Below are positions 37,401 through 45,535 of a DNA stretch of 64,000 nucleotides, piece by piece. The DNA comes from Saprospiraceae bacterium. Its GTDB lineage: Bacteria > Bacteroidota > Bacteroidia > Chitinophagales > Saprospiraceae. The stretch covers positions 62,001-126,000 of the forward strand of contig JAHDHQ010000006.1 of NCBI GenBank assembly GCA_020631235.1, read 5' to 3'. Each line of letters starts with the position of its first letter. Within the stretch, counting starts at the first letter, position 1. The notes below the pieces were generated by a model, which was not told where the DNA came from, did no database searches, and saw only the letters and a program-made list of their open reading frames with translations. A program made the translations under genes and the position numbers.

Positions 37401-37793
37401 CATTTACGATCGATGGACGAATTAAAAGATTCTGTTCAATCTGCATCTTTCGAACAAAAAGATCCTTTGGTCATCTATAAAATGGAAGCTTTTAATCTTT
37501 TCGAAGGCCTCGTCCATAATATAAATCAAGATGTTGTTTCTTTCTTATTAAAAGGCCAATTAATGATTGGAAGCCCAGAAGAAGTAAAAGAAGCGAAAGA
37601 ACAAAAAACCAATCAACGAGGAGTAAAAACAAGTCGAAGCTCAGGAGAAGAGGCTCAACGTAGAGCAGCAGCTTCAGCTGGAAGAGCAAGAAAACCAGTG
37701 GAAACATTTAAGCGAACCACGCAAAAAACGAAAAGAAATGATCCTTGCCCTTGTGGTAGCGGAAAGAAATATAAACAATGTCACGGAAAATAA
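34488..37793 (+). CDS. secA: Preprotein translocase ATPase SecA
   Basis: Motor ATPase that drives secretory proteins through SecYEG. The 1101-residue protein has Walker A QTGEGKT, DEAD-like block MIDEVDSVLIDDARTPLIISG (split by family numbering), helicase motif TNMAGRGTDIKL and RVDRQLRGRAGRQGDPGSSQ. A C-terminal zinc-binding SecB/lipid contact motif reads CPCGSGKKYKQCH. It is longer than E. coli SecA (901), mainly from an insertion at about 330-490, which is usual in Bacteroidota. T9SS cargo in this window depends on Sec for the first export step. Confidence 0.98.
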   Translation: MFNVLKKVFGTKYDRDVKTYLPIVSQINKYFNEYESLSNDELRNKTLEFRQRIAQHLSGIDSDIAQIKQEAEQETDMLKKEDLFNELDDYTKKRDEHLEEVLKEILPEAFATVKETARRFMQNMEVVVTATDFDRDLAASKEYVEIDGAAAKWKNSWLAAGGEITWNMLHYDVQLIGGMVLHDGKIAEMQTGEGKTLVATLPAYLNGLSGQGVHVITVNDYLARRDSEWVGPIFQFLFLTVDCIDKYKSHSEERKAAYGKDIIYGTNNEFGFDYLRDNMVRNQKEKVQKKHHFAMIDEVDSVLIDDARTPLIISGPVPKGTEEQEYQALKGKVEKLIQGQKQMATGYLADAKKMFKEGNTGHEEGQGGMALLRSYRAFPKYRPLIKFLSEDGVKVALQKAENHYMQEQSKNMHLVDEPLLFTIDEKNRNVELAEKGVDFLSRGENDPNFFVMPDITMEMQQLEEKESEAGTKLTEEREALIADFSIKSRRLHAVSQLLKAYALFEKDEEYVVVDGSVKIVDEQTGRMMEGRRYSDGLHQAIEAKENVKIGEITQTYATITLQNYFRMYHKLAGMTGTAETEAGELWEIYKLDVVVIPTNRPIVRDDKDDLVYKTTREKFNAVIDEIHNLTSQGRPVLLGTTSVDVSEKLSRMLNLRGINHNVLNAKQHQREAEIVAEAGKPGKVTIATNMAGRGTDIKLSDEVKASGGLAIIATERHDSRRVDRQLRGRAGRQGDPGSSQFYVSLEDKLMRLFNSERISKLMDRMGHQDGEVIQHSMVSKSIERAQKKVEENNFGVRKRLLEYDDVMNIQREAIYKRRHNALSGDRLALDLHNMFIGLIAAQVADNKINGNFESFRNDALLNLGLDPNMEEAFFKEASLEQVEEKFQQQVLESYDLKTERIKDVLFPICAKVYQNEGHRYKRIAIPFSDGREKVLNVSADLEAAVKTEGKSIMKDIEMAVSLAIIDQTWKEHLRSMDELKDSVQSASFEQKDPLVIYKMEAFNLFEGLVHNINQDVVSFLLKGQLMIGSPEEVKEAKEQKTNQRGVKTSRSSGEEAQRRAAASAGRARKPVETFKRTTQKTKRNDPCPCGSGKKYKQCHGK

Positions 37794-37800
37794 ATAAGCT

Positions 37801-38190
37801 ATGAAAACTCGATTATTCATATTCTTAGTGAGTGTGTTTTTTGTCTTTAATATTCAGGCACAAGTAGAGGTAAACGAAGAATCAAGTGTTAAAGACGCGT
37901 TGAATAAATACATAACGCTGAATAAACAGCAAAGTACTATCAAGGCATGGAGAATCCAGGTTGTAACTACCAATGACCGCCGAGAAATGGAGGCAGCCAT
38001 TGTTAAACTAGGACATAAATACCCTGCCTTAAAGTATCATTGGAAACACGCAAGCCCTTATTATCAGTTGAAGGTAGGAGCATATGAAGAAAAAGCAGAT
38101 TTACAAAACATGTTAATTACTTTAAAAAGAGATTTTCCTAGTGCAATTCCAGTCATGGATAATATGGAAAAGAGTGAGCTGGTCGACTAA
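37801..38190 (+). CDS. Exported SPOR-domain protein
   Basis: A 129-residue protein with signal peptide LFIFLVSVFFVFNIQAQ and a C-terminal SPOR-like fold (AWRIQVVTTNDRREMEAAIVK then YYQLKVGAYEEKADLQNML). SPOR domains bind denuded peptidoglycan glycan strands at division sites or sites of remodelling. It sits 7 bp after secA and 3 bp before rodA, so it is likely co-expressed with the elongation-type peptidoglycan polymerase. Confidence 0.88.
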   Translation: MKTRLFIFLVSVFFVFNIQAQVEVNEESSVKDALNKYITLNKQQSTIKAWRIQVVTTNDRREMEAAIVKLGHKYPALKYHWKHASPYYQLKVGAYEEKADLQNMLITLKRDFPSAIPVMDNMEKSELVD

Positions 38191-38193
38191 GAT

Positions 38194-39600
38194 ATGAGTG
38201 CTAAATCTAAAGCAATTAATAGAGAGTTAGACGGAATTACTATATCAGTTTATTTGGCTCTATTGCTTATTGGCTGGCTCATGATAGCAGCGACGAATAC
38301 TACATTTATCGACAACGAAAATTTTTCAATAACAGAGCTATTACTTTCCAAGGAGACTATGTGGTTTGGAGTAGCTATAGCTAGTTTTTTTGCTTGTTTG
38401 ATCATTGATGCTAAGGTTTGGAACTCTTTTGCTTGGATAATATATGGGATAGGAATAATATTACTCATGGGCGTTTTAATATTTGGTGCAGATATTAAAG
38501 GCGCAAGATCGTGGTACAATTTTCTAGGCTATAGTTTTCAGCCAGCTGAATTTGCAAAACTGGCAACATCACTTGGCGTGGCGGCGTTTCTAAGTTTATC
38601 TATAACTGCAGCCAATGATTTAAGAAATACAGCTACCTTTTTTGGCATTGTAATGCTTCCTGTGTTTTTTATTCTTTTACAACCAGATGCGGGGTCTGCG
38701 ATTACCTTTTTATCCTTCTTTATAGTTTTTTATCGAGCAGGTGCACCAAGTATCTATTACTTGATAGCTTTCTTTATGTTTTTTGTTTTGATACTTTCTT
38801 TAATGTTCCAACCCATTTATGTCATTACTGGCATGAGTGTTTTAGCATTAGGGTTGTTATCCATAAATTACAAGCAACCATTATTGCTTATCAGTTTTTC
38901 AGCCTTATCCGGTTTATTTGCATTAGTATTTATGATTAATGGATACATTTTAGTGCCTTTTTTATTGGTTCTTGGAAGTTTGATCATTACGGCTTTTTAT
39001 ACAGGTTTTAAAAAGAAATGGAACAATGTTCTTTTTATTGGAATCTTGTTAGTCTTTGGTTCAGGCTTGTCCGTTTCTTCATCTTGGGCATATAATAATG
39101 TCCTAAAACCTCATCAACAAGACCGAATAAATGTATGGTTAAACCCAGAAAAGTGCGATCCACAGGGATCATTGTATAATGTCAACCAATCCAAAATAGC
39201 TATAGGTTCTGGAGGTTTATATGGCAAAGGTTTTTTAAATGGAGAAATGACAAAATTGAATTATGTTCCTGAGCAATCAACCGATTTTATAGTGAGTACA
39301 CTCGGTGAGGAACAAGGTTTCATTGGAGTTTTGGGAGTGCTCATATTGTTTAGTATTTTATTGATTAGGATCATTGTCATGGCAGAAAGAGCAAACAGTA
39401 CTTTTGTTACCTATTTTGCTTATGCTGTTTTTGGCTTTTTATTTTTACAAAGTTTTATCAATATAGGTATGGCGATGGGTTTTATGCCAGTAATAGGTAT
39501 CCCACTTCCTTTCATTAGTAAAGGAGGAACATCTTTAGTTGTTGTATCTTTGATGATTGGTATTTTAGTTAAGTTAGATATGGTAAGAAGAAGAGTATGA
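38194..39600 (+). CDS. rodA: Rod shape-determining peptidoglycan polymerase RodA (SEDS family)
   Basis: A 468-residue polytopic SEDS glycosyltransferase that polymerises lipid II for side-wall growth. Family blocks are GARSWYNFLGYSFQPAEFAKL, PDAGSAITFLSFF and EQSTDFIVSTLGEEQGF (which includes the catalytic Asp), and the C-terminal PLPFISKGGTSLV. It is longer than most RodA because of an extra hydrophobic region about 210-290. Its stop overlaps the tgt start by four bases (ATGA). Confidence 0.94.
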   Translation: MSAKSKAINRELDGITISVYLALLLIGWLMIAATNTTFIDNENFSITELLLSKETMWFGVAIASFFACLIIDAKVWNSFAWIIYGIGIILLMGVLIFGADIKGARSWYNFLGYSFQPAEFAKLATSLGVAAFLSLSITAANDLRNTATFFGIVMLPVFFILLQPDAGSAITFLSFFIVFYRAGAPSIYYLIAFFMFFVLILSLMFQPIYVITGMSVLALGLLSINYKQPLLLISFSALSGLFALVFMINGYILVPFLLVLGSLIITAFYTGFKKKWNNVLFIGILLVFGSGLSVSSSWAYNNVLKPHQQDRINVWLNPEKCDPQGSLYNVNQSKIAIGSGGLYGKGFLNGEMTKLNYVPEQSTDFIVSTLGEEQGFIGVLGVLILFSILLIRIIVMAERANSTFVTYFAYAVFGFLFLQSFINIGMAMGFMPVIGIPLPFISKGGTSLVVVSLMIGILVKLDMVRRRV

Positions 39601-40730
39601 GCATTTTTAAAGTACATCATTCAGATAAAAGTTCTAAAGCAAGAACAGGTGAAATACAAACAGATCACGGAGTGATCAAAACACCTATATTTATGCCCGT
39701 CGGCACCCAAGCCACGGTAAAAGGTATTCATCAGAAAGAACTTGAGGATATTGTTAAAGCTGAAATTATTTTAGGGAACACGTATCATTTATACCTAAGG
39801 CCGAGTATTGATATTATTGGTGAAGCCGGAGGAATACACAAGTTTATGTCTTGGGACAAACCTATCTTAACGGATAGTGGAGGGTATCAGGTTTACTCTT
39901 TAAGTGGAAACAGAAAAATAAAAGAAGAAGGAGTATATTTTCAATCTCACATTGATGGATCTAGACATTTCTTTTCTCCTGAAAACATAATGGATACACA
40001 ACGAGTCATAGGGGCAGATATCATCATGGCTTTTGACGAGTGTACGCCATATCCATGTACAGAGAAGTATGCAAAAAAGTCAATGAAAATGACGCATCGC
40101 TGGCTAGATAGATGCATTAAGCAATTTGACGAAACATCAGATTTACATGGTTACAGACAAATTTTTGCGCCTATAGCCCAAGGTAGTGTTTATCCAGAAC
40201 TACGAAAAATCTCATGTGATTTTATAGCATCTAGAGATCGAGAAATAAATGCAATCGGAGGACTTTCTGTTGGAGAACCTCATGAAGAAATGTATGCAAT
40301 GACAGAATTGTGTTGTAATCATTTACCTGAAGAAAAACCGAGATATTTGATGGGTGTGGGATTGCCAGAAAACATTTTGGAATGTATTGGGCTAGGTATT
40401 GATATGTTTGACTGTGTACTTCCATCTAGAAATGCAAGACACGGCTTATTATATACCATGGAAGGAGCAATTCACATTAAGAATGCAAAGTGGAAATCAG
40501 ATTTTTCCCCAATAGATGAAAGCAGTTCGGCAGAAACATCAAGACGATACACCAAAGCATATTTGAGACATTTGTTTCAAGTAAAAGAGTTATTAGCCGC
40601 GCAAATTGCCACATTACACAATTTGAGCTTTTATTTACAGTTAATAAATACGGCACGCGAAAAAATAGAGAAAGATCAGTTTGGACCGTGGAAAGATTCA
40701 ATCATACCAAAACTTAGACAAAAGCTATAG
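39597..40730 (+). CDS. tgt: Queuine tRNA-ribosyltransferase lacking the three zinc cysteines
   Basis: Exchanges guanine 34 of GUN tRNAs for a queuosine precursor. The 377-residue protein has TDSGGYQVYSL (base recognition Asp), AIGGLSVGEP and the nucleophile Asp in FDCVLPSRNARHG at about 272. The zinc site CxCxxC of classical Tgt aligns with S310, A312 and S315; only the His (H341, TLHNL) remains. I associate this loss with Bacteroidota Tgt proteins generally. It overlaps rodA by 4 bases and precedes the Lpt permease, a common order in this phylum. Confidence 0.95.
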   Translation: MSIFKVHHSDKSSKARTGEIQTDHGVIKTPIFMPVGTQATVKGIHQKELEDIVKAEIILGNTYHLYLRPSIDIIGEAGGIHKFMSWDKPILTDSGGYQVYSLSGNRKIKEEGVYFQSHIDGSRHFFSPENIMDTQRVIGADIIMAFDECTPYPCTEKYAKKSMKMTHRWLDRCIKQFDETSDLHGYRQIFAPIAQGSVYPELRKISCDFIASRDREINAIGGLSVGEPHEEMYAMTELCCNHLPEEKPRYLMGVGLPENILECIGLGIDMFDCVLPSRNARHGLLYTMEGAIHIKNAKWKSDFSPIDESSSAETSRRYTKAYLRHLFQVKELLAAQIATLHNLSFYLQLINTAREKIEKDQFGPWKDSIIPKLRQKL

Positions 40731-40733
40731 TAA

Positions 40734-41819
40734 TTGAACAAAATAGATGTATATATTCTGAAAAAGTATTTAGGTACTTTTTTTTATTCTGTTTTGCTAA
40801 TTACCATGATAGCAGTTGTTATTGATTTCAGCGATCGTATCGACAAACTACTAGCTGAACCTACAGCAAAAGAAATAGTCTTTGATTACTACTTAAATTT
40901 TATTCCTTGGATTAATGGTCTATTATGGCCCTTATTTGCGCTTATATCAGTTATCTTTTTTACGAGTAGATTAGCTAAAAACTCAGAAATAATAGCCATT
41001 CTAAGTTCTGGGGTGAGCTACACTCGTTTTTTAAGACCCTATTTAGTTGGAGCTTGTTTTTTAGCCACTTTGCTTTGGATAGGAAACAATTATGTCATTC
41101 CGAGAAGTTCCAAGATTAAAAACGATTTTGAAACCAAGTATATCTGGAAATCCAATGATAAAACCTTAGGAACCAATATCCATTGCTTTGTATCTCCAAA
41201 CGAAAAAGTGTACATCCGTTATTATCGTAAAAAGGATTCTAGTGCCAATACTTTTCGATTTGAAAGGTTTAACGAAGGAAAACTTGACTATCTAATTAAA
41301 GCAAAAAAAATAAAAATTAAAGAAGCGCCAAATACATGGACACTGCACCATTACGAAAAAAGGCACTTTAATGGAAAAAAGGAAAGCCTAGAAGTGGCCG
41401 AAAGTGGTGTAACTATGGACACCACATTAAGCCTAACCCCAGACGACTTTATCAGGAACATAAACTTGAAAGAAAATATGACCACAAGTGAGCTGCGAAG
41501 CTTTATACGTACTGAAAGAGAAAGAGGCTTAGGCTTGGCTAAAAAGTTTATTATCGAACTACATCGGAGAACAGCAGATCCTATCACCATTATTATCCTC
41601 ACATTATTAGGTGTAGCTGTTGCTTCTAGAAAAGTCAGAGGAGGCTTGGGAATACATCTAGCTATTGGAATTGTTCTGGGAGCAAGCTTTGTCATTATAT
41701 CTCGTTTTAGCGAAACAGTAGCTAACAATTTAGATGTAAGTGCTGGTTTCGGAATGTGGATTCCTAACATTTTGTTTAGCATTATCACTTTTGTTTTAAT
41801 CATTAAGGCCCAGAAGTAA
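40734..41819 (+). CDS. LptF/LptG-family lipopolysaccharide export permease
   Basis: A 361-residue inner-membrane permease of the Lpt complex, which extracts LPS from the inner membrane. It has three N-terminal helices (KKYLGTFFYSVLLITMIAVVI, WINGLLWPLFALISVIFF, and one near 100), a periplasmic beta-jellyroll (about 130-260), and three C-terminal helices. LptF and LptG cannot be told apart from this copy alone. TTG start, 3 bp after the tgt stop. It ends the secA-to-lpt rightward cluster. Confidence 0.92.
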   Translation: MNKIDVYILKKYLGTFFYSVLLITMIAVVIDFSDRIDKLLAEPTAKEIVFDYYLNFIPWINGLLWPLFALISVIFFTSRLAKNSEIIAILSSGVSYTRFLRPYLVGACFLATLLWIGNNYVIPRSSKIKNDFETKYIWKSNDKTLGTNIHCFVSPNEKVYIRYYRKKDSSANTFRFERFNEGKLDYLIKAKKIKIKEAPNTWTLHHYEKRHFNGKKESLEVAESGVTMDTTLSLTPDDFIRNINLKENMTTSELRSFIRTERERGLGLAKKFIIELHRRTADPITIIILTLLGVAVASRKVRGGLGIHLAIGIVLGASFVIISRFSETVANNLDVSAGFGMWIPNILFSIITFVLIIKAQK

Positions 41820-41909
41820 GCTAATTTTCATTTTATTTTGAAAGGTTTGTCGAATAAACAAGCATTTTTATGGGGTTTTACGCCTAATTATAAATTTGTT
41901 TAACCATTA

Positions 41910-41941
41910 TTTGCGTTTTGTTTAACTTTCAATTATATTTG
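41910..41941 (+). promoter_or_regulatory. Candidate Bacteroidota promoter for the ECF sigma gene
   Basis: TTTG (41910-41913) and TATATTTG (41934-41941) are separated by 20 bases, close to the known -33/-7 arrangement. The start codon is 18 bases further on. Another TAnnTTTG match lies at 41891-41898. Confidence 0.55.
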
Positions 41942-41959
41942 AAAGCAAATACTTAATAT

Positions 41960-42499
41960 ATGTCAACATTCGAGTTTGTTAACCAATTTGATTTATTAAA
42001 ACCATCATTAAATTCTTTTGCCATTAACTTGACAAAAAACTTTTCTGATGCTGAAGATCTCTACCAGGAAACAGCTTTTAGGGCATACACCAATAGAGAT
42101 AAGTTTAGACCAGGTACTAATTTCAAAGCTTGGTTATTTACAATAATGAAGAATATATTCATCAATAATTACCGCAAAAGGTCTAAGATGAATACCATTA
42201 TGGACAACACAGATAATGATTTTTACATTAATTCTGGCACTCAAAAGGTTAGAAACGAAGGTGAAGGTAAAATCATGATGGACGAACTAGAAAAAATGAT
42301 TGATTCATTAGATGTTGAAATCAGACAACCATTTATAATGCATTATACTGGTTTTAAATATCAAGAAATAGCGGACCAATTAAATCTGCCTTTGGGTACG
42401 GTAAAGAGCAGAATCTTTTTTGCTCGAAAAGCTTTGAAGCAAAAAATTAAACTACAATACGGCTCGGAAGAATTTATAAAGAGAGGTTTGGCAGTTTAA
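41960..42499 (+). CDS. ECF-type RNA polymerase sigma factor
   Basis: A 179-residue sigma factor. Region 2 is seen as NFSDAEDLYQETAFRAYTN with the DNA-melting end FKAWLFTIMKNIFINNYRKR, and region 4 as YQEIADQLNLPLGTVKSRIFFARK. It has no adjacent anti-sigma or TonB/FecR gene. That sets it apart from the many FecI-like ECF factors in Bacteroidota and suggests a stand-alone, perhaps abundant, factor. It is set off by 140 bp of its own promoter region and followed by mutY. Confidence 0.93.
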   Translation: MSTFEFVNQFDLLKPSLNSFAINLTKNFSDAEDLYQETAFRAYTNRDKFRPGTNFKAWLFTIMKNIFINNYRKRSKMNTIMDNTDNDFYINSGTQKVRNEGEGKIMMDELEKMIDSLDVEIRQPFIMHYTGFKYQEIADQLNLPLGTVKSRIFFARKALKQKIKLQYGSEEFIKRGLAV

Positions 42500-42526
42500 T
42501 GAGCTTTAATACCTTTGGCTACACGA

Positions 42527-43561
42527 ATGACAGAGTTTAGCCAAATATTAAAAGCTTGGTACACAAAAAATAAAATAGAACATCCATGGAAAAAGGATAA
42601 AGATCCTTACAAGATATGGGTGTCAGAAATAATACTGCAACAAACAAGAGTGTCCCAAGGGACACCTTATTATCATGCATTTTTAAAAGCCTTTCCTCAG
42701 CTACAGCATTTATCAGCAACAAGTGAGGAAAGGCTTTTTTCTGTTTGGGAAGGACTAGGCTATTATAGAAGAGCGAGCAACATGCTCAAAGGAGCTCGCT
42801 TTATTATGGACAAACATAATGGAGAATTTCCAAGGACCTATGAAGAACTGCTGGCCATACCAGGTATTGGACCTTATACTGCAGCTGCCATCGGAAGTTT
42901 TGCCTTTGATAATCCTACAGCCGTTGTCGATGGAAATGTAAACAGAGTCATATCCAGACTGTATAATATAGACGAAGATTTAAGCAAATCTTTAGGCAAA
43001 CAAAAAATTCTTGCGCAAACCCAAACGCTCTTGGAGGTTTACAATGACCCGGCCGAATTTAATCAAGCTATTATGGATTTTGGTGCACATATTTGTACAC
43101 CTAAAGCACATTGCACCACTTGCCCCGCAACATCTATTTGTAAAGCGCTACAGCTTAGAAAAGTCGAAGAGTTACCACAAAAGAAAAGTAAAAAACCAAA
43201 AAAGCAACGAAACTTTCATTTTGCTGTCGTTACTAAGCAAAACAACGAAGTATTAATAGATCAAAGAGCACAAAAAGGCATATGGGCAAATATGTTTCAG
43301 TTTCCACTAATCGAATCCAAAGAAAAATCAATAACATCAAAAATGTTTATTGAACAAATGGACCTCGCTTTAGATTTTGAAAAAGTATCCAAGGAATACA
43401 AGCAACTCTTAAGTCATCAACAAATAAGCGCAAAATTTTATCATTTTAAGATGCACGACATTGGCCAAAAAACAAAATACCAATGGTTCTCTATGGAAGA
43501 GTTAAACAAATTAGCTTTTCCAAGGGTCATAAGAAAGTACATTGACCAAATGAATATCTAA
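42527..43561 (+). CDS. mutY: A/G-specific adenine DNA glycosylase MutY
   Basis: Removes adenine mispaired with 8-oxoguanine. The N-terminal domain has SEIILQQTRVSQG (catalytic Glu), the helix-hairpin-helix LLAIPGIGPYTAAAIGSFAF and VDGNVNRV (catalytic Asp). The 4Fe-4S ligands appear in ICTPKAHCTTCPATSIC with spacing C-x6-C-x2-C-x5-C. The C-terminal Nudix-like domain recognises 8-oxoG. I prefer ATG 42527 over the in-frame TTG four codons earlier. mutY-ssb-gldE is a common Bacteroidota order. Confidence 0.96.
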   Translation: MTEFSQILKAWYTKNKIEHPWKKDKDPYKIWVSEIILQQTRVSQGTPYYHAFLKAFPQLQHLSATSEERLFSVWEGLGYYRRASNMLKGARFIMDKHNGEFPRTYEELLAIPGIGPYTAAAIGSFAFDNPTAVVDGNVNRVISRLYNIDEDLSKSLGKQKILAQTQTLLEVYNDPAEFNQAIMDFGAHICTPKAHCTTCPATSICKALQLRKVEELPQKKSKKPKKQRNFHFAVVTKQNNEVLIDQRAQKGIWANMFQFPLIESKEKSITSKMFIEQMDLALDFEKVSKEYKQLLSHQQISAKFYHFKMHDIGQKTKYQWFSMEELNKLAFPRVIRKYIDQMNI

Positions 43562-43606
43562 ATCTATTTCAAAAAATCTATACCTTTATATCGCTAAACC
43601 TGAAGC

Positions 43607-44086
43607 ATGATAAATAAAGTTATTCTTATAGGCAATTTGGGAAAAGACCCAGAAGTAAAACATCTTGAAGGAGGATCTTCCGTGGGAAGATTTTCAATAG
43701 CGACTAATGAAAGCTACAAAGATAAAAGTGGAGAATGGCAAACGATCACGGAATGGCATAACGTTGTTGTGTGGAGAAACCTGGCAGAAAGAGCAGAACG
43801 CCAACTCAAAAAAGGAAACATGGTTTATGTGGAAGGTAAACTAAGTACCCGTAAATGGCAAGACCAAAATGGCATAGATAAATATACCACAGAAGTGGTC
43901 GCTAATACCTTTAGGTTACTAGAAAGAAGAGAACCCTCAGGAGCTCCTTCCATACCTATGCCAGGTGAGCAGGATCACATAACCGCAAGCGCTTCAAGCA
44001 ATGTGGTCAATGAGCCTAGTCCAGTAAGTAAACCTATATCAAACAATAATGGTCCTTCAGATATCGAAGACGATTTACCATTCTAG
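43607..44086 (+). CDS. ssb: Single-stranded DNA-binding protein
   Basis: A 159-residue SSB. The OB-fold (residues 1-108) begins MINKVILIGNLGKDPEVKH and includes EWHNVVVWRNLAE and KGNMVYVEGKL. A Ser/Pro/Asn-rich linker leads to the acidic tip DDLPF, which recruits replication and repair partners. It lies between mutY and gldE. Position about 17 kb from the candidate origin gives it no special signal of its own. Confidence 0.97.
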   Translation: MINKVILIGNLGKDPEVKHLEGGSSVGRFSIATNESYKDKSGEWQTITEWHNVVVWRNLAERAERQLKKGNMVYVEGKLSTRKWQDQNGIDKYTTEVVANTFRLLERREPSGAPSIPMPGEQDHITASASSNVVNEPSPVSKPISNNNGPSDIEDDLPF

Positions 44087-44105
44087 TAAAACAAAATTTT
44101 AAAAG

Positions 44106-45515
44106 TTGGAACCCGAACCCGCCAGTTTATTCCTGACACACATATTACTTTCGACCAATTGGATGATTCTTAGTCCAATACTCATAATTATATTACTGCT
44201 AATTTGTTCTGCACTCATTTCTGGTTCAGAAATAGCCTTTTTTTCTCTTTCTCCACAAGATATTCAAGGACTACAAAAAGACAATAGCGAGAAAAGTAAA
44301 CGTATTTTAAAACTTAGGGAAAATCCGCCCAAGCTGCTGGCAACCATTTTAATTAGCAATAATTTGGTCAATATCGGAATAATACTCATTTCAGATATTC
44401 TTATAAAACAATTATTTCCCAGTACTATTTTCGAATCGTGGGGAACACAAATGGCTAAGTTTTTTTTCTGGGATGCTGCTTTTTGGACCAGTGCTTTGGG
44501 TTTTTTAGTGACGGTTATCATCACCAGTTTTTTATTGGTCCTTTTTGGGGAAGTATTACCTAAAATATATGCAAGCATTAATAATTTAGGTTTTGCCAAG
44601 TTTATGGAAAGACCGATGAACTTGTTAAATAAATTATTTTCTCCTTTATCAAATCGACTCATAAAGTCCACCAGTATCTTCGAAACTAGATTAAGCGCAA
44701 ACCCTCAAGTGATGGATCCTTCGACGAAAGAAGAACTGGAAGATGCAATAGATTTTTCTGTAAGTCAAGCCATATACGAAGATGAACAAGCTGATATTTT
44801 ACGGGGCATACTTAAGTTTGGTGATGTAACGGTAAAACAAATAATGAAATCGAGGTTGGATATTTTTGCAGTAGAAAACAATATCGACTTCAAAGAAATG
44901 TTTAAGTTGGTCCAAAACAGTGGATTTTCCAGAATACCTGTTTTCGAAGAAGAACTAGATGTAATCATCGGACTACTATATGTAAAAGATTTATTAGGTT
45001 ACCATAAGGATACCAAAGCATTTGATTGGCTCAAAGTAGTTAGAGATAATGTACTATATGTACCAGAGTCTAAAAAGATTTCTGATTTGCTAAAGGAGTT
45101 TCAGTCTAAACGTTTGCATATGGCTATAGTTGTGGATGAGTTTGGAGGTACTTCAGGATTAGTGACCTTAGAAGACATCATGGAAGAAGTTATTGGAGAA
45201 ATTACCGATGAGTTTGATGTGGATCACGATCAGGATTACATCAAAATCGATGATAATAACTACATATTTGAAGGCAAAACACTACTTAATGATGTGTGTC
45301 GAGTTATAGGAGAAGACATTGATATATTTGATGAGGCTAAGAAAACTTCTGACTCTCTAGCCGGTCTGATATTAGAAATGCATGGACAAATACCGCCAAA
45401 AGGATTTGAATTAAGTTATGAAAATTTCAAATTCAGAATCATCGAGGTCAACAAACGTCGAATCGAAAAAATAAAACTCCAAATCCTTGATTCGATCGAA
45501 GAAAACGAAAGCTAA
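44106..45515 (+). CDS. gldE: GldE: CNNM/CorC-type membrane protein linked to gliding/T9SS
   Basis: A 469-residue protein with a CNNM/DUF21 transmembrane domain (about 18-190, SALISGSEIAFFSLSPQDI). Two CBS domains (about 215-345) follow, with MKSRLDIFAVENNIDFKE at the start. A CorC/HlyC C-terminal domain (about 350-450) ends it. In Flavobacterium GldE supports gliding with the neighbouring lipoprotein GldD. Here ssb precedes it as expected, but gldD does not follow. TTG start at 44106; an ATG occurs at codon 20, inside the first helix. Confidence 0.88.
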   Translation: MEPEPASLFLTHILLSTNWMILSPILIIILLLICSALISGSEIAFFSLSPQDIQGLQKDNSEKSKRILKLRENPPKLLATILISNNLVNIGIILISDILIKQLFPSTIFESWGTQMAKFFFWDAAFWTSALGFLVTVIITSFLLVLFGEVLPKIYASINNLGFAKFMERPMNLLNKLFSPLSNRLIKSTSIFETRLSANPQVMDPSTKEELEDAIDFSVSQAIYEDEQADILRGILKFGDVTVKQIMKSRLDIFAVENNIDFKEMFKLVQNSGFSRIPVFEEELDVIIGLLYVKDLLGYHKDTKAFDWLKVVRDNVLYVPESKKISDLLKEFQSKRLHMAIVVDEFGGTSGLVTLEDIMEEVIGEITDEFDVDHDQDYIKIDDNNYIFEGKTLLNDVCRVIGEDIDIFDEAKKTSDSLAGLILEMHGQIPPKGFELSYENFKFRIIEVNKRRIEKIKLQILDSIEENES

Positions 45516-45535
45516 AAAGCTTAACTTTCCTTCAG

